From Tomocerus qinae (taxonomy: Eukaryota > Arthropoda > Collembola > Entomobryomorpha > Tomoceridae): DNA of 64,000 nt. The notes beneath the pieces were generated by a model. That model was not told the origin of the DNA. It did no database searches and saw only the letters and a list, made by a program, of their open reading frames with translations. Position numbers and translations under genes: made by a program. The stretch lies in contig CM034546.1 in the NCBI GenBank assembly GCA_020055645.1, positions 55,800,001 through 55,864,000 of the forward strand, written 5' to 3'. Below, piece after piece: positions 10,201 to 22,018 of the stretch (positions are counted from its first letter, which is position 1; each line of letters begins with the position of its first letter).

Positions 10201-11372
10201 ATTAACTTTTGCAGAAAATGACTCAACTTTTTATTTTCAAAAATCAAAAAATACTATTTTACTTCCGTTTAAAAAAATTCTAAGGACTAGGTTCACTAGA
10301 TAATAAGTCAAAGAATCTTCAATTTCAAATTTGGGTTCGTACGCCTTGTGGTAATGGAGGTAGGAGGATTTTGCGAAACGTAATGAAGACCCGTAGAATC
10401 AGCCTTAAAAAGTGGTACGTTTACATAATGTAAGTTAATTGCATTTATTTTGGATTGGCAAGCCACAAAATTATTACTGTGGGAATCAGTGCAGTTAATA
10501 CACGCCAACATTTTGAGGAAAAAATAGCAAAATTTAATTTTCATATCTTTACCAACATATAAAATCAGAAAAATATCTAGATTTAAAAAAAATTTAAATT
10601 AAACACAAATTATTATTAATACTAATAAATAAAACACAAATATTAAATAATTTATTATCTTGTAAGAAATAGCAAAGAAAATTATGACTACGACGGGAAT
10701 GTAGTGCTTTTAAAAAAAACTTTTTGGTTCTAAAATTCAGTGACGATTGGAAAAAAGAATTTAATTTTCTTGTCTTTTTTTGCGTTACTCAAAATCAATA
10801 TTTCCAAATACAATATCCAGTTGTTTGAAAATAGTGTTTAAAAATTTGGTTTCCAAGCTCGTTTTAAAAATATTGGTAAATTTTGAAATTCCTCTTTCAT
10901 GTATTAGTATACATTTATCAGCCGATCTCTTGAAAATATGTTAGTTCAAAGTTAAATTTTTCTTTTAATTAGAGAAATGTTAAAAACTTACAAAGATTTG
11001 AGATTCATTAAGTCTCCGTTTTCTGTAGGCGAATATATTGCCAAATTAGTAGAAGGAGAAAATCCATCCTCCACAAGTTTTATTCGAATCTGGGATACTT
11101 TGCTAGCATTGTTGGTCTTTATCACCCAAGCGCAGATTTGGTTAGGCCTGTAGTTCTCGTTTAGTCTATGCGTTATACTACCTGAATCTTGATACTTTAT
11201 TCCCCCACATTCTAAAATAAGTACAAATCATACAACAAATATTTGATAAAATTTATTCTTTTCCATATTACAAGATTGATTTACCTTCTTTAATGACGTC
11301 ATCGGCCAGCTGAGCATGAACTAGAATACCGTTGCAAGACCAAAGGATTATACCAACGAGAAAAAAATTCAT
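7260..11372 (-). CDS. Secreted double-CUB-domain protein, copy 1 (263 aa, 4 exons)
   Basis: Exons on the minus strand: 11372-11285, 11211-10992, 7958-7539, 7323-7260; total 792 nt in one frame, identical exon lengths to copy 2. Residues 1-20 are a signal peptide (MNFFLVGIILWS..VHA). CUB domain 1 spans ~31-138, opening ECGG, with NYRPNQICAW and closing GFELSY. CUB domain 2 spans ~160-255, with PNCNHDKLSLY and closing GFSYTH. CUB domains are extracellular binding folds, and the ligand here is unknown. Intron 2 is 3 kb in this copy against 0.7 kb in copy 2, swollen by a 36-bp minisatellite, a duplication and a MITE. A TATATAAAG box lies at 11471-11479. The last exon's acceptor is weak but conserved between copies. 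It is divergent from the gene at 12202. Confidence 0.82.
8788..9142. repeat. 36-bp minisatellite, ~9.7 copies, in intron 2 of CUB gene 1
   Basis: Tandem units of the form CAATGGACCAACAAATGGTC + AAGTCTGCCTTATTGG. The period is a multiple of three, so long open frames appear on both strands (plus strand: 12-residue repeats MDQQMVKSALLA). No splice or gene context supports translation, and it lies inside an intron of the minus-strand gene. Confidence 0.9.
9654..9748. repeat. Direct tandem duplication, 49-bp unit
   Basis: Two near-identical copies beginning CATAATTTCATAATCCGTAC at 9654 and 9703 and ending ATTTCGATGACGT. It lies within intron 2 of CUB gene 1. No function is apparent. Confidence 0.85.
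10111..10300. mobile_element. 190-bp Tc1/mariner-type MITE
   Basis: Perfect 14-bp terminal inverted repeats TCTAGTGAACCTAG (10111-10124 and its complement ending at 10300), flanked by TA on both sides (10109-10110, 10301-10302). TA duplication and small size fit a mariner-type MITE. There is no coding capacity. It lies inside intron 2 of CUB gene 1. Confidence 0.6.
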
Positions 11373-12201
11373 AATTATTAAAAAACTGAATTTATGTTGT
11401 AGGGCACCTAATTTATATCTCACAGTATCAAGACTGCTTTCATACCTGATTGAGAAAAAACATTCCATGGCTTTATATACTCTGACTTCTGACGTATGTA
11501 AGCAATAAATTTGGCAGTTGTGTAAAAGTAAAATTCTCCAAACTAAACACGTACTTTACTTCGAATATAAATAATATTTAGAAATGTCTCACCTTTATTT
11601 TCGAATATCTTGATTACGGAGTAACAAATGTAATTACCTAGTAATATTTGCAATAAACAACAAATTAATCAATCCTGTTTACAGAGAATCAGTATTAAGC
11701 AAACAAAAGGTACCACGTACCGCCACAATTGGATCCTCCATAAGGTAACAATGTTAAATTATGTACCACTCTCTAGTTCATTAACATTAGCCAAAAAGTC
11801 ATGGAGATAATGTTGTGTGTGTTTAAGCCATCGTCATTTTTGTGTTGTGCTATGGTGTAGTGAAATAAGCCTGACCGCAAATATTGATATTGACATGATG
11901 CATATACTTTTATTAATCAAACACTAATCTAAATCTACGTTTTTATTACAGTATCTAAGTTTGACCGTGAAATGCATTGAAACTTATCAATTGTTATTTA
12001 TATTTATTCACTGAATTTCCATTCTATTTTCCAGGTAAAAGTAAACCGAGTTTAAACATTTTTATCACTAAATCTGATTTTAACGGTAAACATTATTATC
12101 CAATGTAATAATATTTTTGTTTTATTACCCCCAATGGATTGCTATAAATAGAATCTCTTTTCATTTCCAAGTTGTCAATCTTACTTAGCCCATTCTCAGC
12201 C
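11373..12201. promoter_or_regulatory. Bidirectional promoter region of block 1
   Basis: 829 bp between two genes transcribed away from each other. TATATAAAG lies on the minus strand (11471-11479), and TATAAATA on the plus strand (12143-12150) about 52 bp before the plus-strand ATG, preceded by CCAATGGATTGC. Both boxes are conserved in block 2. This geometry suits co-expression of the two secreted proteins. Confidence 0.65.
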
Positions 12202-15200
12202 ATGCGTGTCATAATTGCAGTCAGTTTCATTTTTTATTTCTTTTTGGTTTCAAATAACGGCTTGGGGTCTCATTTAATAGAAGCAGTTAAGTGCGATGAT
12301 TGTGAAACAAGAACATTTGTAGCAGATACCGATCCAGTGTGCGGTAAATCGCTTGACAAAACATCCGGTGTTATTCAGTACCATGCAGGAGCGACAAATC
12401 TGACCGTCACCTGCCACATCATCTTAAACATCTCACCATATACTTCTTTGAATATTCATCTTAGACGTCGTCCTTGTGCTTCACCAAATCAAACAGTATC
12501 TCTTTTTGGCATTGATCCGCAGGATGACAACACACCTATTAAACAATTGCGAATATTGTAAGCTGTAACTAATTAATTATAAATTATAAAATTCTAATTT
12601 AGGTACGGTACAAACTATAATCTCAAGAGTCCCGGTTACCAAGTTACGGGACATGACCTCGATTACTATATCAAATTAGCCCTATTTTTTTGGCAAACTT
12701 GCATTTCCTCTGAGAATAATGGGCGTAGAATAGTAAAATTGTTCTCTAAAATCGCAGAAACGAGCCCGTCCATAAACCCTAGCCGTCACAACAATGTGAA
12801 AAAATTCACACAAAGGATTCTAGCTTATTTCGATTGGAGTACAATGATTATTGAACCACTAAAACATAATTTTTTCTAATAATAGCAGTGTTATAAGCAT
12901 CCTGCAGTCCAAAACCTTTTCCTTTCATTTTCTTTTTTGACTTACAAAGTGATACTTCATTAGAAAGTACAGTACAGTGAAATACATAGCAGCTTTAAAA
13001 TCAATAGAAAAAGAAAGAGACTGTAACCAGTGACCTTAAAACTGGTTGACAGGGCACTTCTACTTATTACCAAACATTTTTAGTGTAATATTTCTTCCTT
13101 TAAGGCATCAAATGTCTAATATGCACAGTTTACAAAATTTACCACCTTTCAGCTTATCAGAGTGGTAAAAATGCATTTAATGGTAAGCCGAACCAAAAGC
13201 TCGCCTGAGAGAAGGGGACCATGCACACATGTTTGGTAGAACCATAGAAATTTATCAATATTAAGTATCAAAATCAAAATAGATGATTGTTGGCAATCAA
13301 AAGCAATAGAAAATCAAAATAGATTAACCTTGACTACGAAAATCAACAGCAAATAAAAATAGATTAGTTTTGACTATCAAAAGCAATAGAAAATCAAATT
13401 TGGTTAATATTGAATATTAAAATAAACAACATCCAAATTGATTAATATTGTATATTAATATCAACAGAATCAAAATTGATTAATATTAATTATTAAAATA
13501 AACAGAAATTCAATATTGATTAATATTGAGTATCAAAATCAACAGAAATTCAAAATTGATATTGACTGTCATAATGAAAAGTAATTCGAAATAGTAAAGT
13601 TGACTGTCAATTTGAATATAAATTCGGAATAGATTTATTTCCGTCCTACAATGGATATTTTCCGGTTAAATTTACTATATTATGAATCTTAAATTTGGTC
13701 GAATTTATTCAAAGATGGTCGAATTTATTCAAAGATGGTTGAATTAATTCGAAGATGGTCGAATTTATTCGAAGATGGTAGAATTTATTCGAAGATGGTC
13801 GAATTTATTCAAAGATGGTCGAATTTATTCGAAGATGGTAGAATTTATTCGAAAATGGTAGAATTTATTTGAAGATGGTAGAATTTATTCGAAGACGGTA
13901 GAATTTTTTCAAAGACGGTAGAATTTATTCGAAGACGGTAGAATTTATTCGAAGACGGTAGAATTTATTCGAAGACGGTAGAATTTATTCGAAGACGGTA
14001 GAATTTAATCGAAGATATTTATTTCGGACATTCTCGATAGTGGGCGTTGAATTGAGATGAATGTCAGCTGTTGGTTGTGGTTGTATCCACTTCCGAGTAA
14101 TCGGTAGTGCAATAATAGTATGTCGGGTCTTAACGTTTGTGGCCGCCAGGTCCAACTGTCACTGACTTAAGAGTGCTTTGGCTCCGGCTTGTGTGAGTGT
14201 GTGGAGAGAAAGGAAGGCGATGCGATGAGTCATCAAGCTACACCAGGACAGGACATTGAAAGTCCCAATAGAATAGTAGGATACCTGGTTGAGGTATTCA
14301 TTATTCATCTCTAATTTCGAGATATTAAGGTTTTTATTTTAAATCCACAATATCTCGAAATATTAGAATAATGATATGAATAAACACAGAATACTAGACC
14401 TCAACCAGGTTGTTATGCAAATTTAGGATTGACCCCCGAATTGTCAACACCAAATTGTCAACACTGCAACCTATTCTAACCTAACCTAACATAACCATGT
14501 ACCATTCTGTTGACAGACAAAAAAATTGAAAAAGACAGGTGTTGACAAAAAAATGTTGACAATTTGGGATGTTTCCGAATTTAGAGACCGATTTGTCATT
14601 CCCGGAAGAGTTAAAAGTTTTCCAAAAAAGTATTTTTCAGTCCTGCCATAGAATAAATATCTACGCACCTTTGTGTTTTTAAGTCGTAGCCATAGATAAT
14701 TTCCCATCAAATTTACTTGACTTTTAATTGTTGAATTCCATCGTATTTTGAAAATCCCTGACTCGTATTTAAATTAAACTTTATAATTTATTTTTGTGTG
14801 GCTTTACAGGAAAAATAAGGACGGCGAGAACTATATTTTCAACGGATCAGTATTTATAATCAGTTACTTCAACAGACCTGAAGGGACTGTTATGGAGCAA
14901 AGCTTTGTCCTGGAGTTTGAAAGCATCAATGAGAATACACAGTTGGCTTCTGCCTTCAGCTATAAAAACTTTATTGTTTCAGATCCTACTTTTTCACTTA
15001 CTTCTCCCGACTTTGAATTTGCTCCAAACCAATTCACAACTTGGTTTATTCATGGCCCAATTTATGACAATAGAATGATAAGCTACATGCGAAATATTGG
15101 TCTAAATTTTTTGAATTTGAAAGAATGTCCTAATTGCGTTTTTTCAGTCTCGAAATTTTATGAGGACTACAATTTTTCCTCATCTACTTCTCGTTCCCAA

Positions 15201-15443
15201 GATTGGGTCCGATCGTAAGTTTAGCAATATTTTATTGACAGATTTTACTATGTTTAGACTATATTATGAAATTTTCAAATTGGGAAATTACTCTGAATAT
15301 TGTTTTACAGGTTTTACACATCATCTGAATATCCTATTCGAGTTTACGAAGATACGTTCTCAAGCATTGTTGCTACACTACGCATAGGAAACAGCAGCCT
15401 TGCTAATCCGGAATTCCTCTTGCGTTGGAGTTATCTTAGATAA
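12202..15443 (+). CDS. Secreted CUB-like protein, copy 1 (297 aa, 3 exons)
   Basis: Exons: 12202-12557, 14810-15214, 15311-15443; 894 nt in one frame. Residues 1-22 are a hydrophobic signal peptide (MRVIIAVSFIFYFFL..). The mature protein begins near a CDDC pair (31-34). Two diverged CUB-like halves follow: ~45-170, with SGVIQYHAGATNLTVTC and FVLEFE, and ~195-297, with FTTWFIHGP, CPNC and a final LRIGNSSLANPEFLLRW strand. The CUB assignment rests on pattern only and is weaker than for its divergent neighbour. The ATG at 12202 is chosen; the frame extends upstream only through non-ATG codons, and a TATA box lies at 12143. Intron 1 is 2.25 kb here but 116 bp in copy 2, through repeat and MITE insertion. 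Function unknown; probably an extracellular binding protein. Confidence 0.82.
13255..13620. repeat. Diverged ~50-bp tandem repeats
   Basis: Irregular units built on AAAATCAACAGAAATTCAAA followed by TTGATTAATATTGA. Copies are degenerate, so the array is older than the 20-bp array that follows. It lies in intron 1 of the CUB-like gene. Confidence 0.6.
13697..14018. repeat. 20-bp minisatellite, ~16 copies
   Basis: Unit GGTAGAATTTATTCGAAGAC with variants (GGTC, AAGAT). The right half (GACGGTA units) is nearly homogeneous, indicating recent expansion. Intronic. Confidence 0.9.
14283..14410. mobile_element. Small inverted-repeat element (MITE-like)
   Basis: Arms ACCTGGTTGAGGT and ACCTCAACCAGGT bound a second inverted pair, TTTCGAGATATT/AATATCTCGAAA. 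It has no coding content. The target duplication is unclear. Confidence 0.45.
14431..14575. mobile_element. Second small inverted-repeat element with CCTAA repeats inside
   Basis: Ends CCCCGAATTGTCAACACC and its inverse around TGTTGACAATTTGGGATG. The interior holds CTAACCTAACCTAAC, which looks like the arthropod telomere unit but is too short to be telomeric. It lies in intron 1 of the CUB-like gene. Confidence 0.4.
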
Positions 15444-16960
15444 GAAATTCATACAATAAATATTACAATGTCAAGACCATTATACATGTTTCCAGCAATA
15501 CAATAAGTTCTTCAAAATTCATAAAACCTCAAAAGTTTTATCAAGCATTTGCCAATTAATATGTATAATTTTTTCCATTTTAGTTTAAATAATCATATTA
15601 AAACATTGAACTGAATTTTTGCATAAGAAAGTTTGTTTTAAATTATTCTAAATTACTTTTAGTACTTAAAACTTGGTAATATTTCCCATTGAGAATAATT
15701 AAATTTGTCATGCTTCAACTGTTTATTATCATAATTAAAAAATAATTACGTATAGTATTATTTACTACGCATTGACTGCTGTTAATTTCGTTTAATGTAT
15801 AAAGGGGATCCTCTCCAAGTCAATATCAACAATTATGTAATGCAACAAAAAGTCGCAATCCCGGTATAAAATTTGGGCTCACCATGCCCTGTTGAACGGT
15901 AGATGGTACGAAAGAATAACACAGATTGAAAGTTATAAGGAACGTATAATATTATACTATTACACTAAATCCCATTCTGATCGTGGTATTTTACTTTCTA
16001 ACTCATTTTATCTACAATATTTTGTTGAGTATAAATACATTGTGAGCAACCTTTCAGTATTAGTTATTCACTGGCCAAAATGTGTTGGTTGATTGGTTAA
16101 TATTATTAATTCACTTGCGTCAAGTTGAGTTTATTCCAGTGCAAAATAATAGTAACATGCACAGGGAGAATAAAACGGCAAGTATTATCCAGCTTTTAAT
16201 GATGGTATAAAAATATTAACCATGAAAAATATTGTATCCTAATGTTATCTAAATTAATATTGGCTTTTATTTTAATAGTGAACGTGGTTTAGTATACTCG
16301 ACTCGTGTGAAAATTACTTAAATAACTGTGAGATGTACAGCGTAAGTTTCTGTGAGAAAGATCAAGTTGTAGTCATATTTATAATTCTCGTGTATAACTT
16401 TTATACGGGTTAATTTGAGAGTAACCAACTACCAATTCCCAACTGATGTATAACATGTATGTGGCTGATATAACAAATTTTCTGCTTCATGGGAACCAGA
16501 ATTTTAAGCATTCTTTAATGTCTATGCAAACAGTATTAACATTAGATTGTTTAAAATTAAATTTAAAAGCATAATACGAACAAAGTTTTTTAACGAAATA
16601 TTAAATCATATTATCGATTATACTTTCCATCAGAAGAATTTTACATGATCGTAATAATTATCTATATAGATGTTTACATACAACCGGAAAATGATTGCAC
16701 ATTCACAGCCAATGTGAATATTCACAGTTAAAATCTGGATTTAAATTTTGTTTGAGTTGAAGGATAAAATTAACAATCTTATGGAACCGAAAACTACACC
16801 TGGGTTAGAACCAATCATACATTCTACCCCACTCTGCTGTAAAACTGCTAGGATCTAACCAGTTTTCTTACAGTTTATAAGTCTGCTAGAATACTGTGCT
16901 CTAGGATCTAATCCAGGTCGTTGTATATCACATCACATAAAAAGTTAACTATAACTATGA
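15444..16960. other. Intergenic region with decayed upstream-module copy B
   Basis: No convincing gene. The part at 15444-16100 matches the 3' flank of the block-2 copy (around 26793-27200). From ~16480 to ~16750 there is a diverged copy of the upstream module (CATGGGAACCAGAATTTTAA, CACAGCCAATGTGAATATTC). A ~125-bp inverted repeat (CACCTGGGTTAGAACC..GGATCTAATCCAGG) lies at about 16797-16918, just before the LINE fragment. Confidence 0.5.
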
Positions 16961-17476
16961 TGCAATGAGACTAATGAAACTCTTCCCCACATCCTTGGAT
17001 TCTGTCAATTTGGACTACTGCTTCGTAATTCGAGACATCACCAAATCAGAACGATATTTGCCAATGCTTTTAGAGACAAAGGATTGGATGTGTATGAAGA
17101 AGTACATACAGTAGCAGTAAATAACTCAAATAGACGTGTGGATATTTTGATTTTAAATCATTTGCAACGAACAGCTCTCATTTTGGATCCCACTATACGT
17201 TTTGAACTTACAACTGACCAAGCCATACTTGTTGATGTTGAAAAGAAAAATATTTACACAAACTGTATCCCAGACTTACAACATAAATATTCTATTGATT
17301 ATGATTTTGAAGTTATAGGATTGTTTGTAGGTGCCCGTGGTACAATCTCCACTTTTCTTGAATCTTTCTGTAAAAGATTCAATTTACCATCGGGAACATT
17401 GGAACAAGTTGCTATTGCTGCTGTGAAAGGATCAGCAACTATTCTACAAAATCATTTGTTTAAAATTAAATGTTAA
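16961..17476 (+). pseudogene. 3' fragment of a non-LTR retrotransposon ORF
   Basis: 172 codons open from just after a TGA to a stop at 17474-17476. It begins with a Cys/His region (CNETNETLPHILGFC) and LRNSRHHQIR, then VYEEVHTVAV, RRVDILIL, ILDPTIRFE and IGLFVGARGT. This is the conserved C-terminal end of a widespread group of arthropod LINE reverse transcriptases. The spaced D residues within RRVDILIL..ILDPTIRFE recall a restriction-like endonuclease, as in R2-type elements, but clade assignment is not certain. The reverse transcriptase itself is absent (5' truncation, typical for LINEs). There is no intact gene. Confidence 0.7.
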
Positions 17477-19319
17477 GTTACTCTTTTCTAAACATATTAC
17501 TTTTATTTTTGTAAATTCAATTTGAATTATTTTACTGTGTCTTAAAGGCAATCTCATTTTGAGACAGTAATAAAATTATTATTACAAGGCAAACCACATA
17601 ATAAAGATAATATTTGTGTAAATAATACATTTTATGCCAATTTCCCATTAATGTTAAAGAATAGCGAATAACTTTGTACCCAAGTAAGTACCTATACATA
17701 CTCAAGCCGGGCTTAAGCCCGGCAACTGTTAGACTAATTATAGTAGCTCTATGTATCTCTATATACTAAAAATTTAAATAAACGAAATTATCTATGTTGT
17801 TTGTTTGTCCTTTGAATAGGGCTCTTTTAATATAGGCAGGTAATACGTTCAGCTCTTTGCAGCTGCAATCAACGCCTTAGACATAGATAAATTAAATGTT
17901 GGATTAAATGTCATATTGCTATATTTTTAGTGGTTCAAACCAATTAAACTTTTTTCGTAATAGTTTATTTATCCTTATTATTACATGTACTCCAATGTAA
18001 CGTGCAACAACGGCTACAATAAGACTGCATTCCATATAGCTGTACACTGTGCAACACTAAGAAAAATGTAAAGTAATTCGATCGTAGACCGTGGCGTAGA
18101 CCAATTAGGCAAAGATATAATATACAGTAAAAATATAATATACATTATAATATCTCTTAATAATAAACTGGCAGATGGATTTGGTCTTGAAAGACGATTT
18201 ATACATGTAGTGTTTGTATTGAAATTAATTTTTTCCTCGTTTTGCTCAGCTCGCTGACTTTGCTTTTCTAAATTATTTTCACATAGTGTACGATTAATAC
18301 TCGACAAATTGATATATACACTTGCATTCATATTTTATGAATCTTACTAAATCTATATAACCTTATTTATTGTTTTATATACTGCCATTTGGTTTAAAAT
18401 CGAAGACTAAGTTAATTTAAGACAAAAATTTTACCATTTGACCTTTAAATGGTAAAATTCTAGTCCGGATTGCGAGATAATGGAATGACTTAATCATTAC
18501 AGTACATTTTTTTCTGGCTGCGCTGCGGCGTTGACATAATATTACAACGAAATATTTTATTGTATTTAGATTCCCAAAAATCATTTTTGGCTTTTATTGC
18601 CGTAATAAATTACGTTGTTAAATGTACTAATCTACTGATCCTCCGACTCCGATTGTGGAAGGTGGGGAAGGAAAACAATAAAATAGTCACTACAGGATTG
18701 CGGGATTTACTTCGGCAAATTTAAGGATTTTGACTATTGACTATGGTGAACGGTGTGAAAAGTACCTTAAATACCATAATTATATAGTCTTATTAAATAC
18801 TGTCAGCTTGAAAATTTTGTTCTGTGTTGATTATATTATTAATAGCCTGAAATAGAAATAATCACATTAAATGCAAAAATGTTTGTATCTTGATACACAA
18901 TTTTCTTGCATTTTGAAATTGCTTGCCACGTGCTTGCTTGTATTGCTTTACGCCACGTCGTAACCTTGTATTTGTCTCTGGTCAAATTGTAAAGGTATTT
19001 AAGTCCTAAACTTTATTATTACCAATTGATATCATTTTACACAGAGTTAACTATGTGGGTAGGTGGGTGTAAGTGTATTTGGTAACCTTTAACTAGGAAC
19101 AAGGCAAAACTGATTACCTTTTTTATTTCAATCTATTTTACCAATGTCAAGGGAAAGATTCCGCGTCAATTTCCCTCACACTCAGTATTTATTGTTTGTA
19201 CATTGTACAGAATGAGTTGTGCAAATACCAACAAGCTAAGTAATAATTTAAGTGGCGTCTAACTGATAATTTCAATCATCACCTGCACCTTCTACTTATG
19301 CATATTTATTACTAAAACA
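17477..19319. other. Intergenic region with further module remnants
   Basis: No credible gene. At 17636-17690 a CCAATTTCCCATTAATGTTA block matches the promoter-proximal motif of the elongases and P450s, so the LINE fragment probably landed inside copy B. The segments at 18440-18480, 18630-18840 and 19130-19210 resemble 38820-38860, 27380-27560 and 39240-39310, respectively, showing that the shared flank extends further upstream. A 105-codon minus-strand frame at 18014-18331 has no recognisable domain. Confidence 0.5.
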
Positions 19320-20445
19320 AGGTTTATGTTGCATGAGAACCAGAAATATTGATAGAAACATTTTATTATCAACAAGGCAAACATTTTCAACATTGCGTTG
19401 TTGTTTCAACTTTTCAAAAGTAAGTAAATATAGTGTTATAATCCAATATTCATTATACATCAAACGGGTATACTATTATCAGAAGAATTCTCATATTATC
19501 ACAAGTTTCACTGAGACGCCCGTTGTACCATCAATTATCTACATAGATAATTTACATTAGAACCATAAAATGGTACTATAAGTTCACAGTCAATGTGAAT
19601 TTCCACTTGAAGTTTATCCTGATCAATCTTAAAGTTAAATTCACAGAGCTTTGAATAGAAAATCACCTATGCTTAGTATATAATGCATTAATTACGTGGA
19701 ACGAATTTTTTAACAATTATGTAAAATTTACTAACTACATAGCTCAGTTTCTGATTACTACAATACACATCGGGCTTAGAACACATTGTCACTCACAACA
19801 ATGCATTTGTCCTTTTAATATTAAAAATAACCAAAGTTTATACCTACCTACGAATTAATTTTGTGGCATACAAATTGTACCTTGGACAACTTTGTCCCTC
19901 TCTGTTTTGCTTTACATAAGCTTAAAAATGCAACATTGGGAAAATGCTATTTTTCTCAAATTCCCAATCTGTGAATCTGAGCTGTGAAAATAATACAATA
20001 CTTTTGTGTAAATAAACTTAGAACTGGTTATTCTTTTGAGAACATTTTTGGGTGATTGAACTAAGTTGGAAAAATAAATTTGCCAATGCCCAAGAAATAC
20101 ATAGTTTAAGAAAGTTCAGTGTATTCTATCACATAAGTTGATATTATCAAGGCAAACTACATACTAATAATAGTGTAATAAACAGATTAAACGAATTTCC
20201 CATTTACGCAGATAAAATTATGTGCACGGAATTATTCAAAGGCTGCCAACCTTCAGACTGATTCTGGTTTATGTTTGTTTAAGTATATTTTATGTGTGTA
20301 TGTTATGAAGTAAGATTGTCTAAACACAGTATCTTAGTGTTCATTAATATCATTCATAGATTTGGATTGTAGCAGTGAACATCTTAACCCTAAAGTATTT
20401 AGCAAAAGAATAAATTTAGTATCAATCTATACGTGTTTCAACATC
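19320..20445 (+). promoter_or_regulatory. Upstream module, copy C, and promoter flank of elongase 2
   Basis: The best-preserved copy. CATGAGAACCAGAAATATTG (19334), CAAACATTTTCAACATTG, the donor-like CAAAAGTAAGTAAAT, CAGTCAATGTGAATTTCC (19587), then GAATTTCCCATTTACGCAG (20194), GGCTGCCAACC, and finally TATCTTAGTGTTCATT (20330), also present before P450-2. The last element may mark the transcription start. Confidence 0.6.
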
Positions 20446-20972
20446 ATGGCCGCTGCAGTAAATCATTTGACTAATTGGGGTCTCAAACCATGGGTTTATG
20501 CAGATCCACAAAAATTCGAACCATTTTGGTTTGAAAAGTTCGATGGCAACGAATTAAGATATTTGGCCAGGCAGCAATTTCCATTTTGTGTGGCCATTTG
20601 TGTCGTTTATTTATTGTTTATCCACTATGGTCCTTTACTGATGAAAAACCGAAAACCATTCAACTTACAAACTCCTTTAGTGATTTGGAATTTTCTTCTT
20701 GCTATGTTTTCAATAACAGCAACAATAAGATTGTTACCAGACAATATTGACGTTCTAAGTTCTACAAATGGATTTCATATCTCAACTTGTGAATTGTAAT
20801 TACAAAAAAGACCAAATCGTATAGCAAATACAGATATTAAAATTTATTTTTAAAAAATAATTTACCTTAATAAAACAATGATTCTTATTTAAAGGAATGA
20901 TTTTCACTACACATCAACATTTTGGGGATATGCTTTTGCGGCATCTAAAGTTGTAGAATTGGGAGATACCGT

Positions 20973-22018
20973 CAGAGGCGGCGCACCCTATGGGCGAATC
21001 GGGCGACCGCCCAGGGCCCCGCGCTTCTTGGGGCCCCGCGCTTGAGTTTTTCTGGCATATAATTTGTACCTTTTAAATGCATTACGTATTGAATATATTA
21101 ATATTTATTCCATAATCTTTACTCTTCACAAGTTGCACATTACACTTTAAATGCATGTCTCATTTGTCTCAATCTCCACTACCATTCGAGTAACTAACAC
21201 GGAGGAAGTTGCAGTAAATAATGTTTGAATTTCATGTACTGTCAAGGGGTATAAAACCCAGAGACAACCCTATTGAAGACGAAAAGGAAATATTTCGCCG
21301 ACAGTTCTTCGTGGTTTTACTGGATACAGTAATAAAATGTTTAGAGGATAGATTTAAGGAGTTGAAAAACCATAAGGCTGTGTTTGGATTTTTATATGAT
21401 ATTTCCAAATTGAAAAACGAAAAACCAGACACAATTCTTAAACTTTGCAAAGATTTAGAAACTCGTTTTACAGATGCTGATAATAACGCCATTTCAGATG
21501 TGGACGGAAATGAACTGTGCGATGAACTACATATATTGGCATTAATTCTGCCAGAAAACTTAACTGTTTTTGAAACCCTGTGCTATCTTAAAGAAAAAAA
21601 TATGATTAATCAATACCCAAACATACGAATTGCCCTACAAATAATTTTAACAGTCCCTGTAACAATAGCAACGGCGGAGAGGAGCTTTTCTAAATTAAAA
21701 TTGATAAAAACATATTTAAGGTCAACAACATCTCAGAACAGACTGAATGGGTTAGCTATATTGTCCACCGAAAGTAAAATTGCTGAAGAACTGGATCTGG
21801 GGAATTTGATTACAGAATTTAGCGAAAAGAAGGCTCGGAAAGCATTATTTCAACAATTGATTGTAAAGTAATGAGTGGAACTTTTGCAAAATGAATTGTT
21901 TTTGGTTGCGTAATTAATTATATGACTTATATTGAAATAAAATAAAAGAATGGTATACATAAAGGGCCCCGCTTTCAAATCTCGCCCAGGGCCCCGCGGG
22001 TACCTCGCGCCGCCTCTG
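20973..22018. mobile_element. hAT DNA transposon, internally deleted, 1,046 bp
   Basis: Terminal inverted repeats CAGAGGCGGCGC / GCGCCGCCTCTG are perfect over 12 bp and GC-rich, unlike the surroundings. The flanking 8-bp duplication GATACCGT is perfect (20965-20972 and 22019-22026), diagnostic of hAT. Subterminal parts include GGGGCCC repeats. It encodes only the C-terminal third of a transposase, so it needs a helper to move. Perfect duplication and clean termini indicate a recent insertion. Confidence 0.95.
21221..21871 (+). CDS. hAT transposase C-terminal fragment (216 aa)
   Basis: Carries the hAT dimerisation (hATC) region near the C-terminus: NIRIALQIILTVPVT, ATAERSFSKLKLIK, RSTTSQNRLNGLAILS. 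Full hAT transposases are usually over 600 aa with a BED finger and an RNase-H-like catalytic core. The N-terminal DNA-binding part and most of the core are missing, so it cannot catalyse transposition. The ATG at 21221 is simply the first in frame and may not be used. It resembles the zinc-finger-MYM-like branch of hAT proteins. Confidence 0.85.
   Translation: MFEFHVLSRGIKPRDNPIEDEKEIFRRQFFVVLLDTVIKCLEDRFKELKNHKAVFGFLYDISKLKNEKPDTILKLCKDLETRFTDADNNAISDVDGNELCDELHILALILPENLTVFETLCYLKEKNMINQYPNIRIALQIILTVPVTIATAERSFSKLKLIKTYLRSTTSQNRLNGLAILSTESKIAEELDLGNLITEFSEKKARKALFQQLIVK

Noticed and set aside
12172-12201. Upstream extension of the CUB-like gene start (and the same at 25653)
   Set aside because: The extension begins with TTG and lies just after the TATA box; the ATG at 12202 (25683) is the reasonable start.
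13697-14018. Regular 20-bp repeats as a CRISPR-like array
   Set aside because: Units are directly adjacent with no spacers, and the DNA is clearly eukaryotic; an ordinary minisatellite.
14474-14495. CCTAA repeats as an interstitial telomere
   Set aside because: Only about three units, inside a small inverted-repeat element.
18014-18331. 105-codon minus-strand frame with a hydrophobic segment
   Set aside because: No domain, no counterpart in the related flank regions, and it sits in decayed module sequence.
20362-20445. Upstream ATG of elongase 2 as the true start
   Set aside because: Elongase 1 has no matching extension; the ATCATGGCC at 20446 aligns exactly with the start of copy 1.
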